Assembly: GCA_023212725.1 (NCBI GenBank)
Contig: JALBYF010000127.1
Coordinates: 1-16,944, forward strand
Reading direction: 5' to 3'
Origin: Tranzscheliella williamsii
Lineage: Eukaryota; Basidiomycota; Ustilaginomycetes; Ustilaginales; Ustilaginaceae
Length of the DNA stretch: 16,944 bases
Both the position numbers and the translations under genes were made by a program. The notes under the pieces are model-generated. The model worked only from the letters and a program-made list of their open reading frames with translations, had not been told where the DNA came from and made no database searches. Of the stretch, positions 1 through 10,300 are shown piece by piece (positions within the stretch are counted from its first letter, which is position 1; the number at the start of each line of letters is the position of its first letter).

Positions 1-148
1 ATAGAGCATACTCTGTCTGGGGACCGTCACTGTATTTAAGCATGACCTTTCCGTAATGAGAATCAATTTACCGGGACAGATTGGTGTACTGACCGGACTT
101 TCCTTTTGCATATATAAGCAGAAAACTAACTTCCAAACTTCAATTAGG

Positions 149-205
149 ATGCGATCACGAGCCTCTCCACTGCGCTCTCAGACCGAACTCAAAATCAGAC
201 TTTGA
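149..205 (+). other. Possible upstream ORF 1 in the CK2 alpha leader
   Basis: ATG at 149 opens an 18-codon frame closed by TGA at 203-205. The next ATG, which opens uORF 2, follows after a single base. It has no recognisable peptide motif. It matters only if the transcript starts upstream of 149, as the TATA-like box at 111-118 suggests but does not prove. Confidence 0.25.
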
Positions 206-206
206 G

Positions 207-437
207 ATGTGGTTCGGTCGGCCAGTTTGCAAGCCTCGTCGTCGCAATTCGAATTCGCGGATCCAACAAGGCATCGCAGCACCACCACCATCCTCAGCCA
301 TCACCCACCTGGTCTCCGCTGTTTGTTGTCGCGTCGAGGGCCTTAAATCGCCTTGGCTTTTGCGTTCGTTACGCCTGGTTCGCTGTTCAGGCTCGGAACA
401 ACAGAGACACCACCGTCAGACTACCGAGCCCTTCTGA
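207..437 (+). other. Possible upstream ORF 2 in the CK2 alpha leader
   Basis: ATG at 207 opens a 76-codon frame ending 218 nt before the kinase start. The peptide is rich in Arg, Ser and Pro and matches no family I know. Position and tandem arrangement with uORF 1 suggest a leader element, not a protein gene. It could equally be chance. Confidence 0.2.
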
Positions 438-655
438 AGGTCGGGACTTTTCTGGCTTGGCGTGAAATTTTTACGGGGGTTTCTCTTGCGTGACTGTCGA
501 TCGCTTCTAGAACATACCGGTATCAGGTTTTCTTGCACTGTCCGTTTACGAGGCGATTCCCCATCTAGGCGTGCGTGAAGCTGCAGGCGAGACACGGACT
601 AAAAAGAACAGAGGTCTGCCCACGCGTTCAACGCCGTCGCTACCATCGAAAGGAG

Positions 656-1684
656 ATGTCGGGCGGTCGAAGCTGCGCCCGGGTTTACCCCGGAGCTAAC
701 GAGAAGTTTGGGCGACAATGGTGGGATTACGACAATCTGGCGGTGCAGTGGGGCACGCAAGACAACTACGAGATCCTGCGCAAGGTAGGCCGGGGCAAGT
801 ACTCGGAGGTGTTCGAAGGCGTCAATATTGCCTCAGCGTCAGGTGTGCCGGAGAAGTGCATCATCAAGGTCTTGAAACCGGTCAAGAAGAAGAAGATCAA
901 GCGAGAAATCAAGATCTTGCAAAACCTGGCGGGCGGTCCCAACGTCGTCGGCCTGCTGGATGTGGTCCGGGATCCGCAGTCGAAAACGCCGTCGATCATC
1001 ACGGAATACATCAACAACACCGACTTCAAGGTGCTATATCCCAAGTTCGCCGACTTTGACGTCCGCTTTTACATCTTTGAGCTGTTGAAGGCGCTCGACT
1101 TCTGCCACTCGCGGGGCATTATGCATCGCGATGTAAAGCCGCACAATGTCATGATCGACCACGAAAAGCGCAAGTTGCGACTGATCGACTGGGGTCTCGC
1201 CGAATTCTACCATCCTTACACCGAATACAATGTGCGTGTTGCCTCGCGATACTTCAAGGGGCCCGAGCTCCTGGTCGACTTTCAGGAATACGACTACTCG
1301 CTCGACATGTGGAGTCTAGGATGCATGTTTGCCAGCATGATTTTCCGAAAGGAGCCCTTCTTCCACGGCCACGACAACTACGACCAGCTGGTCAAGATTT
1401 GCAAAGTACTGGGGACGGATGAGCTGTATGCCTACCTGGAAAAGTACGACATTGACCTGGATCCACAGTACGACGACATCCTCGGCCGATACCAGCGCAA
1501 GCCGTGGAGCCGGTTCATCACGTCAGAGAATCAAAGGTACATCTCGAACGACGCTATTGATTTCCTCGACAAGCTGCTCCGCTACGACCACCAAGAGAGG
1601 CTGACGGCCAAGGAAGCCCAGGACCATCCGTACTTTGAGCCAGTCAGAGCAGCAGCCGCTCGAGGCGAAGTGGTGGCCACCTGA
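656..1684 (+). CDS. CKA1: Protein kinase CK2 catalytic subunit alpha
   Basis: This is a constitutively active Ser/Thr kinase that phosphorylates acidic sites, normally as an alpha2-beta2 holoenzyme in nucleus and cytosol. The single-exon product is 342 residues, typical of the family. Visible landmarks are the glycine loop GRGKYS at 45-50, the ATP-anchoring Lys71 in IIKVLK, and the lysine-rich substrate/heparin-binding cluster KKKKIKR at 77-83. The catalytic loop HRDVKPHN is at 157-164 with Asp159. The CK2 hallmark DWG, replacing DFG, is at 178-180, and GPEL, replacing APE, is at 202-205. The start at 656 is chosen because the protein then begins MSGG and runs into the conserved ARVY segment. 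The open frame continues upstream only through a GTG at 575. Relative to animal CK2 alpha there is a small insertion after the glycine loop, and the long C-terminal tail is absent. CKA1 is a family symbol; paralogue identity cannot be told from one locus. Confidence 0.97.
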   Translation: MSGGRSCARVYPGANEKFGRQWWDYDNLAVQWGTQDNYEILRKVGRGKYSEVFEGVNIASASGVPEKCIIKVLKPVKKKKIKREIKILQNLAGGPNVVGLLDVVRDPQSKTPSIITEYINNTDFKVLYPKFADFDVRFYIFELLKALDFCHSRGIMHRDVKPHNVMIDHEKRKLRLIDWGLAEFYHPYTEYNVRVASRYFKGPELLVDFQEYDYSLDMWSLGCMFASMIFRKEPFFHGHDNYDQLVKICKVLGTDELYAYLEKYDIDLDPQYDDILGRYQRKPWSRFITSENQRYISNDAIDFLDKLLRYDHQERLTAKEAQDHPYFEPVRAAAARGEVVAT

Positions 1685-2676
1685 GTGGCACCCTCGCAAC
1701 CCGTCTCTGCGACGCTGCCGTCTTCCTTACCACCCGCTTGCCTGTCACCCTTCCTCCCTCTCGAATTGCGCGCATAGAGACAGAGGGATGAGGATCTCGA
1801 GACGGCGGTAACCGCTCCGCGTTCCCGCCCCGCCACCTACCTGTACCGAGTAATAGCAGACGTGGCTCCCCCTTCAAGGTCATTCCGTTGCAAGCACCGA
1901 GATTCGGCAGCCTAACTGCGCGGCCTGCTTTGGACAAGCGGCCAGGTTTGTGTAAGCGTTACTCGGGTGGGAACGGGGCGGGAGGCGACGCAGATTGTGT
2001 GACGGCAGGCAGGCGGGATGTGAGTGATATGTGTGTTGCTCGCGGCCTCTCGCACCGACACGGCCCGAAGCGCTTTCCTTACGCGACCGCGGCCGACAGC
2101 GAGAGACACCAGCCTTGCACCAGCACAGCTTGCACGTTCCGCACTCGCGTCTCTGGCCGTCTGTCTCTCGCCTTGGGCCTCGCCTCGGGTCCTAGGATTA
2201 TGGGAAACGCGGTTTGCGATTCATTTCGGATCAGAATGTGAGATTCTGCCTCCTCATGCTGCCCGCCGCCACAAGGAGAGGCAGACAGAGGTGATCTGCA
2301 CGAAGCATATGCACGACACGCACAGCGTACATCGAAGCGCGGCCTTGCGCCGGGTAAAAAAGGTGCTGTTCCTCGCCTCCCGCCATCTGCCGTTTGGCTC
2401 TCCGTCCCTCGCATCGCTGAGCCTTGGTCCGACACGGCTCCTTTACGTCTACCTATACTAGCTTGCATCCGGCCCGAACACAGCGGCAGGAACGGGACCC
2501 TCTGTCTCCAAGCTTGCGCGAGTAGTTGCGCGACGGTGACGGGGTGAAGCGGCGCCCGGTCCTACAGCGCAGCGCTCCATCGGCCGACGCGCATCGACGT
2601 CGGACTCGCCCGAAGGCGCAGTCGGAGCAAGGCCGAAAAGGCCTTTTCGCGTAGCGACAACCAGGGCCAGAGCAAG
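1685..2676. other. Intergenic region between CK2 alpha and the membrane-protein gene
   Basis: About 1 kb separates two co-directional genes. It should hold the CK2 3' untranslated region and the promoter and leader of the downstream gene. Open frames here (for example 2024-2461 on +) are Ala/Arg/Ser-rich with no recognisable domain and overlap frames on the other strand, as expected in GC-rich noncoding DNA. I see no RNA gene, repeat or clear TATA box. Confidence 0.5.
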
Positions 2677-3987
2677 ATGCACCCACGCAGCCAGAATGCG
2701 ACGATGGTTGCGGACGAAGCGTCGGAAGCAGCGCCGATCGGAGGGCCGCCGCTTGCAAAGGCGCGAGCGCAGACGCATCGCAGTGGCGCAGAGCGGGTCG
2801 ACCCGATGCAAGAGCCTAGACGGGCCATCGGGAAGCGCGCCGACGAGCTGCACCTTGCGGCGCGCGATCCTCGCCACAGCTCGCAGCGCGGGATGCAGGG
2901 TAGGGCAGTGCCGTTCGCCGCGCCGTACGAGCGGTCAGGTGTCGTGCTGGCCTCCCCAGCCGCGCTCAGCGACTGGGCCATCCCAGGCCCGCTCGCGTTC
3001 GGCTCCCGCCAGTGGCTGTACATCGTAGTCGCCCAGGGCTGTGTCGCGATGCTCATCTCGGGCGCCATCAACTTTGGTGTCGCCGTAGCGCTCTACCGCT
3101 CCCAACCCACCATCAACATCTGGACCTTCAACCGCCAGACCGTCGCCGGCGACATGGGCGTCACTGTCATCATACAGCAGATCGTCTCGTTCATCATCAC
3201 ATCGTCGTTGGTGCATCGCGACCTCTACGCCGGCCCGATCGCACCCTTGCGTCGGCCCTGGCCGCCGCTGCTCCACCTGCCCTCCGCGCCATCGCCCAAC
3301 GGCCACTGGCTCGGTGTGCGCATGCCAGCGGATGTCAAGCAGGCGGAAAAGCACCTCTTCATGGGCCGATCCGAGGGACAGTCTACGCTCAACGCATGGT
3401 GGTGGTGGTTGGTCAGAGCGGTCCTCACAGGAAGCGAACGGAACGACCTTCTGGCCACTGGCATCTCGTGGCGCCAGCGTCTGGAGCGAGTCGTCTGGAC
3501 AGCGGCGCAGGGCTTCTTCCTCTGCTGCCTCACCTTTGTGTGGTTCTGGCCCATCGCCATCGCCATCATAGCACCCATCTACGAGCACCGCGAGCTTGCG
3601 GGTACCTGGATCCCCATGATCATCAAGCTCCTGTACGGCGGCCTCATGTCGCTGCTCACCAACCCCATCATGGCGCTCATGGCAATGGGCGCAGAGTCCT
3701 CCGTCCGCAGATGCTACCCCGAGCTCCCCATCTGGGACGCCTTTGGCGGCGACGACGACGTCGCCGAGTGGAAGCGCGAGCACGGCATAGGCGATACTAC
3801 CGGCGCGGCGGCGGGCAAAGCCGACGCTTCCGACCCGGATCTGCGAAACGCCGACGCCCAGGCCCAGCCCGCGCCGACAGCGACGAATCCGTCCGGGGCC
3901 GACCCCGTCTACGCGACCGGGATCCAGCCTGTAGACCCACGCAGCATCCGCCCGACACAGGATGCCGCAGATATAGAAAAGCAGTGA
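2677..3987 (+). CDS. Uncharacterised fungal membrane protein with four predicted transmembrane helices
   Basis: The intronless 436-residue product has a disordered, charged N-terminus (1-105). Two hydrophobic helices follow at about 112-139 and 156-178. A Pro-rich loop at 185-215 contains PLRRPWPPLLHLPS. A soluble segment carries four consecutive Trp at 241-244, and two more helices lie at about 273-300 and 312-337. The last 100 residues are an Ala/Asp/Pro-rich tail. There is no cleavable signal peptide, so the first helix likely acts as signal anchor. The overall pattern resembles the fungal family I recall as DUF2456, but that is from memory and unconfirmed. No enzymatic motif is visible and I assign no function. 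ATG 2677 has A at -3; an alternative in-frame ATG at 2704 would drop nine residues. It converges on the NTAQ1-like gene with 238 nt between the stop codons. Confidence 0.8.
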   Translation: MHPRSQNATMVADEASEAAPIGGPPLAKARAQTHRSGAERVDPMQEPRRAIGKRADELHLAARDPRHSSQRGMQGRAVPFAAPYERSGVVLASPAALSDWAIPGPLAFGSRQWLYIVVAQGCVAMLISGAINFGVAVALYRSQPTINIWTFNRQTVAGDMGVTVIIQQIVSFIITSSLVHRDLYAGPIAPLRRPWPPLLHLPSAPSPNGHWLGVRMPADVKQAEKHLFMGRSEGQSTLNAWWWWLVRAVLTGSERNDLLATGISWRQRLERVVWTAAQGFFLCCLTFVWFWPIAIAIIAPIYEHRELAGTWIPMIIKLLYGGLMSLLTNPIMALMAMGAESSVRRCYPELPIWDAFGGDDDVAEWKREHGIGDTTGAAAGKADASDPDLRNADAQAQPAPTATNPSGADPVYATGIQPVDPRSIRPTQDAADIEKQ

Positions 3988-4225
3988 CCGCCCGCACGTG
4001 CCCAGCAACGAGCGTCGGTCTGCGTCGGCCCTCTCGACGCCTCACGCGACGAGCATGTATATGCTCAGCATGCGTGTACCTTACTTATCACCCTTGCCAG
4101 CCATCTCTAATTCACCCTGCCGGCCATCTTTGCTGCCCATTGCTGCCATTTTGCCGCTGCGCGTGTCGTCGAGGCAATACAACGGACAATGGCCTGGACT
4201 GGATCGGTGCGGGGCACGAGGCAAT

Positions 4226-5869
4226 CTAAGGGGAGGGGTGGGTATCGGTGGGGCGTGCGGGCGCGGAGCGGTGCTGCTGGGAAGCGTGGAGGTAGGCGGG
4301 GAAGAGGGGTGAGGAGACGCGGCCGCCCGTGTTGCTTGGGCGGGGGTGGCTGTCGTGTGCGGCCGGCCGTATCGAGCCGTCTGACGGCGATGCGGGGAAG
4401 GGCTGGGTGGGGGTGGGGCGGAGGGAGGGCAGGGAGCGCGACGCGGGGGGCGCTGGCGCGGCGGGGGGCCGCTGCAGGGTGGAGCCGGGGGGCACGGCGG
4501 TCCAGAGCAGCGCGAACCAGTGCGTGTCGGCGTACACAGTGCCGTACGCGGGGTCGTGCGCGGCGCTGCCGTCTCCGTCGTCGCCCGCAGCCGGCATGTG
4601 GACGTAGGCGGACATCAGGTTGTGCGTCACACCCGCGCGCGCAGACGCGGGCCCGGCAATCCGCGGCCACGCCGGCGGCGGCGCATGCCACACCTCGCCC
4701 CCCCCGCCCGCCGCACCCTGCACCTGCACCATGTGGCTGCGGTCGCTGGCAAAGTGGTCCAGGAACCCACCCGCAGGCACAACCCGGAACAGCGCACGGA
4801 AATGCTCCGGCAGGCGGCCCGTCGCTACCTGCTCTGGCACAAACGTCTCGTTGATGTACGCCTCGACAGGGACGGGGACGAACAGCATCGGTGCATCGAC
4901 AGACAGCGGTGCGTCCTCCTTGTTAGCCGTTTCAGCCGAGAGGAGCGAGTCGGCGTCGTAGATCCAGGTCTTTCGCCAGGGAAGAGCCGCGTCCTCGTCC
5001 ATCCGCGCTTCCGCTTGCGCGCGGTGGCACTGCGCAAACGGAGCCTGCAAAAGCCCGCGGCTGTCGAGCGCGAGCAGGTCTAAAGGGATCAAGGTGCAGG
5101 TTACCGCGGCAACGACGTGGTAGTCCCAGATGACCGGCGCACCCGCGTTGCGCAGCTTGCTCGCCTTCTGCCTGTACAGCAGGACGCTCTTGCCTGCATT
5201 GCTAATAAAGACGGCGCTGACATCCCATACGGGGACGAACAGCGGTGTTGAGGTGCAAGCATCGTTCCTGTCTGCGGACGGGGACGTTGAACCTCTGGTG
5301 TCCGGTATGTTGGCGAACTGCGCTTGGGAGTTCGTGACTTTTTTCGCCGCGCGTCCACCGCTGTTGCGGGCTGCAAGCTTGTACGCGGTTCGATTCGCCG
5401 CCACAGCGTTTTCTGTGAGCGCTTCTACAAGGCGGTAGACGTTTTCCTCGCAGTAGCACGTCTGGTACAACAGCGGAGTGGGGAAGGCTGGAGGGCGGAC
5501 CGAGGCCCACGCTTGCTCGAGATGGTCCCGAGTCACGGCTGCTGCGCTTGGGCCTGCGTCGGAGCCAGCCGCCTCCCCGCGGCGCTTAGCAAGGAGGAAA
5601 GATCGCGATGTGGGCAGCGGAGGGGCAGAGTTGGGAACGCCAGGCCGAGCGTACGAGGGCGAATCGTAGGACTTCTGACGGTGGAGCTTCAGGCGCAGCT
5701 TGTCACTGAAAGACTTGCGGCGCGGCAGGTCTGCGGACGACAGCGCCGCTGTGGCCGCTACCGCCGTGTGACGCTCTGGACTGTCGCTCGCTGTCTCCGG
5801 CTCGGCAGGACTGTGCTTAATCGACATATCAGGGAACGCCATCGATGCGGGCTCTTCTGTGTCGGCCAT
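4226..5869 (-). CDS. NTAQ1: Protein N-terminal glutamine amidohydrolase (NTAQ1/WDYHV family) with disordered extensions
   Basis: The enzyme deamidates N-terminal Gln to Glu, a tertiary destabilising step that feeds proteins into the Arg/N-degron pathway after arginylation. The 547-residue product contains the family signatures: CYCEENVY at 138-145 with the catalytic Cys140, VIWDYHVV at 246-253 with His251, and WIYDADS at 302-308 with the likely catalytic Asp305. FASDRSHM (373-380) and PPPAWPRI (397-404) follow, as in animal NTAQ1 (catalytic triad Cys28-His81-Asp97 in human). The animal enzyme is about 205 residues. Here about 130 extra residues precede the core, with Ser/Arg-rich segments such as RRKSFSDKLRLKLHRQKS. 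Insertions lie at about 160-212 and 260-298, and a Pro/Ser-rich tail follows 460. The start at 5869 has a good context (AACATGGCC); internal Met10 and Met15 are alternatives. No intron is needed. The unspliced tail model is the least certain part. Confidence 0.9.
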   Translation of the reverse strand: MADTEEPASMAFPDMSIKHSPAEPETASDSPERHTAVAATAALSSADLPRRKSFSDKLRLKLHRQKSYDSPSYARPGVPNSAPPLPTSRSFLLAKRRGEAAGSDAGPSAAAVTRDHLEQAWASVRPPAFPTPLLYQTCYCEENVYRLVEALTENAVAANRTAYKLAARNSGGRAAKKVTNSQAQFANIPDTRGSTSPSADRNDACTSTPLFVPVWDVSAVFISNAGKSVLLYRQKASKLRNAGAPVIWDYHVVAAVTCTLIPLDLLALDSRGLLQAPFAQCHRAQAEARMDEDAALPWRKTWIYDADSLLSAETANKEDAPLSVDAPMLFVPVPVEAYINETFVPEQVATGRLPEHFRALFRVVPAGGFLDHFASDRSHMVQVQGAAGGGGEVWHAPPPAWPRIAGPASARAGVTHNLMSAYVHMPAAGDDGDGSAAHDPAYGTVYADTHWFALLWTAVPPGSTLQRPPAAPAPPASRSLPSLRPTPTQPFPASPSDGSIRPAAHDSHPRPSNTGGRVSSPLFPAYLHASQQHRSAPARPTDTHPSP

Positions 5870-7377
5870 GTTCAGCTCGTATCGTCGCGGAGAAGAGTTT
5901 TGATGTGGGCGTAATCAACCAGTGCGCACTCTTGGGGTCACGTCTCCCACTCCATGGCAGTCTATGGTCATAAGGCGGTCGTCATCACCGGTCACATGCA
6001 TCCATGTGAAAGCTGGTGGAGCCAAAGAACGATAGAACAGCGCGAAGTAGTGAACTGATTGTGACTGCACCTGGACGCAACACATACACAAGCAAGTCAC
6101 AGCCTAAGTGGGGGAACAATATTGGGAATTATGACACTGAATCCCGCGATGGTGTTAACAGACACCGTCGGGTCCGTGCTCGGAATCACAATGATGGCGT
6201 TTGTGCGGATCAAGACGCCGTCGAGGGCCGACCAGGTCCTGACCAGGTTTCTTACAGTACCTTCTGGCAAGCCGGAAAGAGTAGCTTTCTTCTGGTCTGA
6301 ATCCTCTTCGAGCAAATGGTGCGGATCGGTGGATCCACATTGACGCGACTCACATCGGAAAACGTGTCCCCTTGTGAATTATGTGACGCAGGCGTTAACC
6401 AGAACAGCTGCGTAGGCGCTTAACCTGTTTTCTGGTTCGATCTGGCTACCAATAAAAAACCAGCCCATCTGTGCTTTGCCTGGTTCATGCTCACAAGCCA
6501 GACAGGCCACACAAGCACAACCACAACTCCATCACTTGACTCATCTGATACAGTCATAGTGTTGCAAGCCATTGGTGATATTCCTTTGATGAGATGTGGT
6601 GTGTGGGGAGGGCGCATGTGATCCTGAAGAAGCCCCTAGAAAGATGGCTAGGGTGGGACGTGAGAAAGAAGGATGAAGGTCTAAAGAGAGCGGATCAGCA
6701 TGGGTATCCTGAAGCAAATGCCCGCGATCCCAGCATCTGAGGCAATCAATCAAAAATGGCGCCCAAGAAATGAAATAAGAGCCAAAAGATGGGGGAGGGG
6801 TAAGCGGCGCATCAGCCGAGAGATGCCAGAGTACACTTCAAACAATCGGTGGCAACAGCCGCTGATGCTGCCAAGGGTTGCGGCAGCAGCTGGTCATGGT
6901 GAGGGTGGAGGCAGAATCAGCCGGCATTGGAGGCAGCGATGGCGGTGTAACGGGCAAGCCCGTCGTGCGTGGCTGATCGCTTGGGATCACTCCGTTTGGC
7001 AGGTTGCCCGAGTGACGTGCCAAAAACTGCCGAGAGGACTCTGTGCCTAAACCCATTTGGGCGCTGCGTCCAGCAGGCCGATAAGGTCTGCATGGGGGTC
7101 AGCCCGGAGGGTGTCGTACCAATGCCTGTTGTACAACGTTGGTGCTGCTTGCAAGAGACGATCACTCGTATACTAGCTTCACGCTGCCAAGTGTGATATC
7201 GACAGACTGACTCTACAACTACTCGCGCTTCACGATGGAATGGACCTTGTATACAGAACAGATGGCGTCTAGATCGGGGATAGACACGGGTGTATTGTAC
7301 ATGCAGCAATGCGACGCTGCGAAATGGGGAATAGCAAAGGAGAGCGGAAAGAGAACGCGCAGCTGAATTCCGACGCT
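5870..7377. other. Long intergenic region between NTAQ1 and the SNF2-type gene
   Basis: About 1.5 kb separates the start of NTAQ1 from the stop of the remodeller gene; both lie on the minus strand. Base composition looks less GC-rich than the flanking genes. It should contain the NTAQ1 promoter and the remodeller 3' untranslated region. Open frames of 60-130 codons occur on both strands (for example 6016-6300 + and 6097-6315 -), with no recognisable domain. Two short open stretches on the minus strand at about 7302-7246 and 7172-7047 could be exons of a tiny gene and are described in the findings. I see no tRNA, rRNA, transposon ends or long repeats. Confidence 0.45.
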
Positions 7378-10300
7378 TTATTCCTCGTCCGACTCCTCTT
7401 TACCTCTTCTGGCTTTGCCCCTCTTGCCAAGCTTGATCTTAATGCCCCGCGGAGCGGGCGCAGCGGGCTTCTCTTCCTCTTCGTCCGCGCCGCCTTCCTC
7501 GTCGTCGTCGTTCTGCTGGTCGCCGACCGACGAGTCGCCTGTGTTGTTTGCGCCGCCAGCAGGCGTCTCGCCCTCGTTTTCAGAGCCGGGCAGGCCGCTG
7601 AATCGACAGAGCATATCGTAGGTGGTGTCGAACGCCTTTTGCAGCTCAAGCGCATCATTGTAGACCCAAGAGCCCTCCTGATTGTATGTCTTGGCGTTGC
7701 GGAACATCAGGTGAAACTCATCGCGACACGTATCGACGCGACGGAAGGTGCGGTTGTCGATGCGCCGCTTGATTTGACGCATGGCAATCGGCTTTTCGAT
7801 GATCACGTGGTAGTCCGGATAGTCTGACTTCTTGGGCACGTCCAGGAAGAGCAAGCATCGCTTTCGTCCCGTCTCGGGCTCCATAGAACCCTCAACGGCT
7901 TTGTAGCATTGGTTTAACGCATACTTGATCCGGTCGCGCATGTCGTCCTCACCGCCCACCTTGCGCCGCTTGAGCTGACCGATACGGCTCGCCGATGGGC
8001 TTTCTTCATAGTCGGGTGAAGCATCCAGCGAAGCACCGAAGCGTTTGCGCTTTCGGCCAGAAGGTCCGGGCGAAGGTTCCGGCGTTTCGCTCGCTTCTCC
8101 AGCTCCGCGTCCACGTCCCCCCTTTTTCCGCTTTCCACCTTCTACTTCTGGCGTACCCTCCATAGAGTCGTTCTGGATCAGCGCCTTGGCCCTTCGCTTT
8201 TCAAGTCTCTCTCTCTTCTTTTCTACCAGATCGTTGAAGTCGACCTCGTCGTCTTCTAACGCGCGCAAGAATTGATCTTCGGTCAGCCCGTCATCGTAGT
8301 GAACAACGGTCCTCTTTCGAGTGGCGGGCTCCTCTTCCACTACCTCGGCCAGCACGTTGTCGGCATCGAAATCTTGCTGATAGACGGTTGGCAGTTCGTT
8401 CTCCTGCATTAGCCGCTCTGGCAGCTTTCCTTTATGCCCGAGCGATCTCCAAAACTCGGCGTCGGCTCTGTGTCGCTCTTTGTCGATCTGCTCAAAGATG
8501 CCAACTTCATCGTCAGCCCGCGACAGAAGCTGATTCAGCTCGTCATCGTTGAATTCGCCATCGTCTTCCTCCTCTTCGTCATTGTCATTCTCCAGCATGG
8601 CGCGGAGTAGCAATTCTCGTTCGTCTGCGGTGGCCTGATTGTCGAATTTACCGGCCTGGATAACCTTGCCATCGATCTCGAGCTTGTATTGCGCCCTCGC
8701 CAGAATTTGCTCTTCAACCGACTTTTCGGTAACCAGACGCAGAATTCTAACTTCCATCTTCTGGCCGATACGATGGGCTCGATCCTGCGCCTGCAAGTCC
8801 TGATGCGGATTCCAATCCGAATCGTAGATGATGACCGTGTCGGCGGTCTGCAGGTTGAGACCGAGACCACCAGCTCGTGTCGAGAGGATAAAGATAAAGT
8901 ATTCGGAACCTGGAGCGTTGAAAAGCTTGAGCAGCTGTGAACGATCGTCCGGCTTGGTCGAACCATCGAGTCGCAAATACTTGAAACCACGGTAGCGCAG
9001 GAAATCCTCCATGATGTCCATGATGGCGGTCATCTGGAAAAAGATCAGCACTCTGTGCTTCGTGGCGAAGAGCTTGGGCAGGAGCCGGTCCAGAAGCTCA
9101 AATTTGCCAGCAACGCGGTACAGATCTGGCCCATTCTCCTTGGTAGGATTGATGGCCAATTCGACCTGTTCGAAGACGTAAGGATGGTTGCAAATCTTAC
9201 GGAGCTGCATAATGGCATTCTGCAGACCCCGGATCCCTTGTGGCTTTGATTTTTTATCCAGTGTGCTATTGTCTTCACCAGAAAGAATCATCTTGTGCTT
9301 CTTCATCTGCGAGTAGAGCTTCTGCTGCAAAGCGCTCATCTTGCACTTGATGACCTTCTCCACCTTGTCTGGCAGCTCGGACTCGACGTCCTTCTTCAGC
9401 CGTCGCAAGAGGAAGGGTCTGAGCACCTTGTGTAGACGTTTGATGATGAGCAAAGCCTCTTCTTCGTTGAGCATCATGCCGCCCTCGTTACCGGTATTGG
9501 CAAATGGCGTGTTGAACCACTCATCGAAGCTCTTGACAGAGTTGAAGATCCTCGGGAGGACAAAGTTGAGCAACGCCCACAGCTCTGGCAAGTTGTTCTG
9601 CAGCGGTGTACCTGTCAACAGCAATCTGTATCGACTCGTGTAGTTCTGTGTGAGCGTCAAGGTCAGCTTGGACTGCGTGTTCTTCATACGATGGCCCTCG
9701 TCAATGATCATGTGGACCCATTTGATCTTGCCCAAGAGGTGCTTGTCTTTGATGATATACTCGTAGGTAGTCAACAAAACCTGGAAGTTCATAGATCGTA
9801 GCCGGCCGGTCAACTGCTTCCGCACGTTTGGTGTGCCCTTGTAGATAAGCGTAGAGACGGAAGGAGCCCACTTTCCAAACTCGTTGATCCAATTTGTCAA
9901 GGTCGACAGAGGTACAATGACGAGGAAAGGACCATTTTGCTTCTTGTGCTCGATGAGAAAGGTGATGAGCGAAATGGTCTGGATTGTCTTGCCGAGACCC
10001 ATCTCATCTGCCAGAATACCGTTAAGCCTATTGTTGTACAGCGAAATCATCCATTGCAGACCCTTGACCTGGTAGTCCTTCAGAGTTCCGCCAACAAGGA
10101 TGGTAGGCTGCTCCGAGATACGCTCCGTGATGCGATGAGCGACCGAGTAGTAGTCCACCTTGCCCTTGTCCTCGTTCGGGTCATCCTGCCGCGCGGCGCC
10201 AAACATGGTCTCGTCCACGGCCACACCAATCTCTTGCTTTGAAGTATCTTCGTGCGTCCTCTCGGCAGCGATGGCTTCGGCATGCACGTCGTCGTTTTGC

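Larger units (their letters stand above)
1..655 (+). promoter_or_regulatory. Upstream region and probable long leader of the CK2 alpha gene
   Basis: This stretch precedes the CK2 alpha start and holds no convincing gene. A TATA-like element (TATATAAG) lies at 111-118. If transcription starts shortly after it, the leader would be about 500 nt long and carry two small upstream ORFs. The first is 149-205 (18 codons plus TGA). The second begins one base after that stop, at ATG 207, and runs to 437 (76 codons). No other ATG lies between 437 and the main start at 656, so a ribosome passing the uORFs would reach the kinase start next. I see no consensus GTRAGT donor that would mark a leader intron. 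The TATA assignment and transcription start are inferred. Confidence 0.4.

Noticed and set aside
249..262. GAATTCGCGGATCC, resembling an EcoRI-BamHI cloning linker near CACCACCACC
   Set aside because: The flanking sequence shows no vector, and the match is short enough to be chance in genomic DNA.
575..655. Upstream extension of the CK2 alpha frame by 27 residues
   Set aside because: It would start with GTG. The conserved N-terminus begins at ATG 656, and the added residues are Arg-rich without family similarity.
2935..4008. Long minus-strand open frame of 357 codons opposite the membrane-protein gene
   Set aside because: Antisense shadow in GC-rich coding DNA; composition is Gly/Arg/Asp-rich with no domain, while the plus frame has clear membrane helices.
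4189..5083. Plus-strand frames of 187-221 codons opposite the 3' half of NTAQ1
   Set aside because: Arg/Gly-rich shadows of the NTAQ1 coding sequence, without recognisable features.
6097..6315. Minus-strand 72-codon frame in the NTAQ1-SNF2 intergenic region
   Set aside because: No recognised motif and comparable frames exist on the other strand, so there is no positive evidence of coding.
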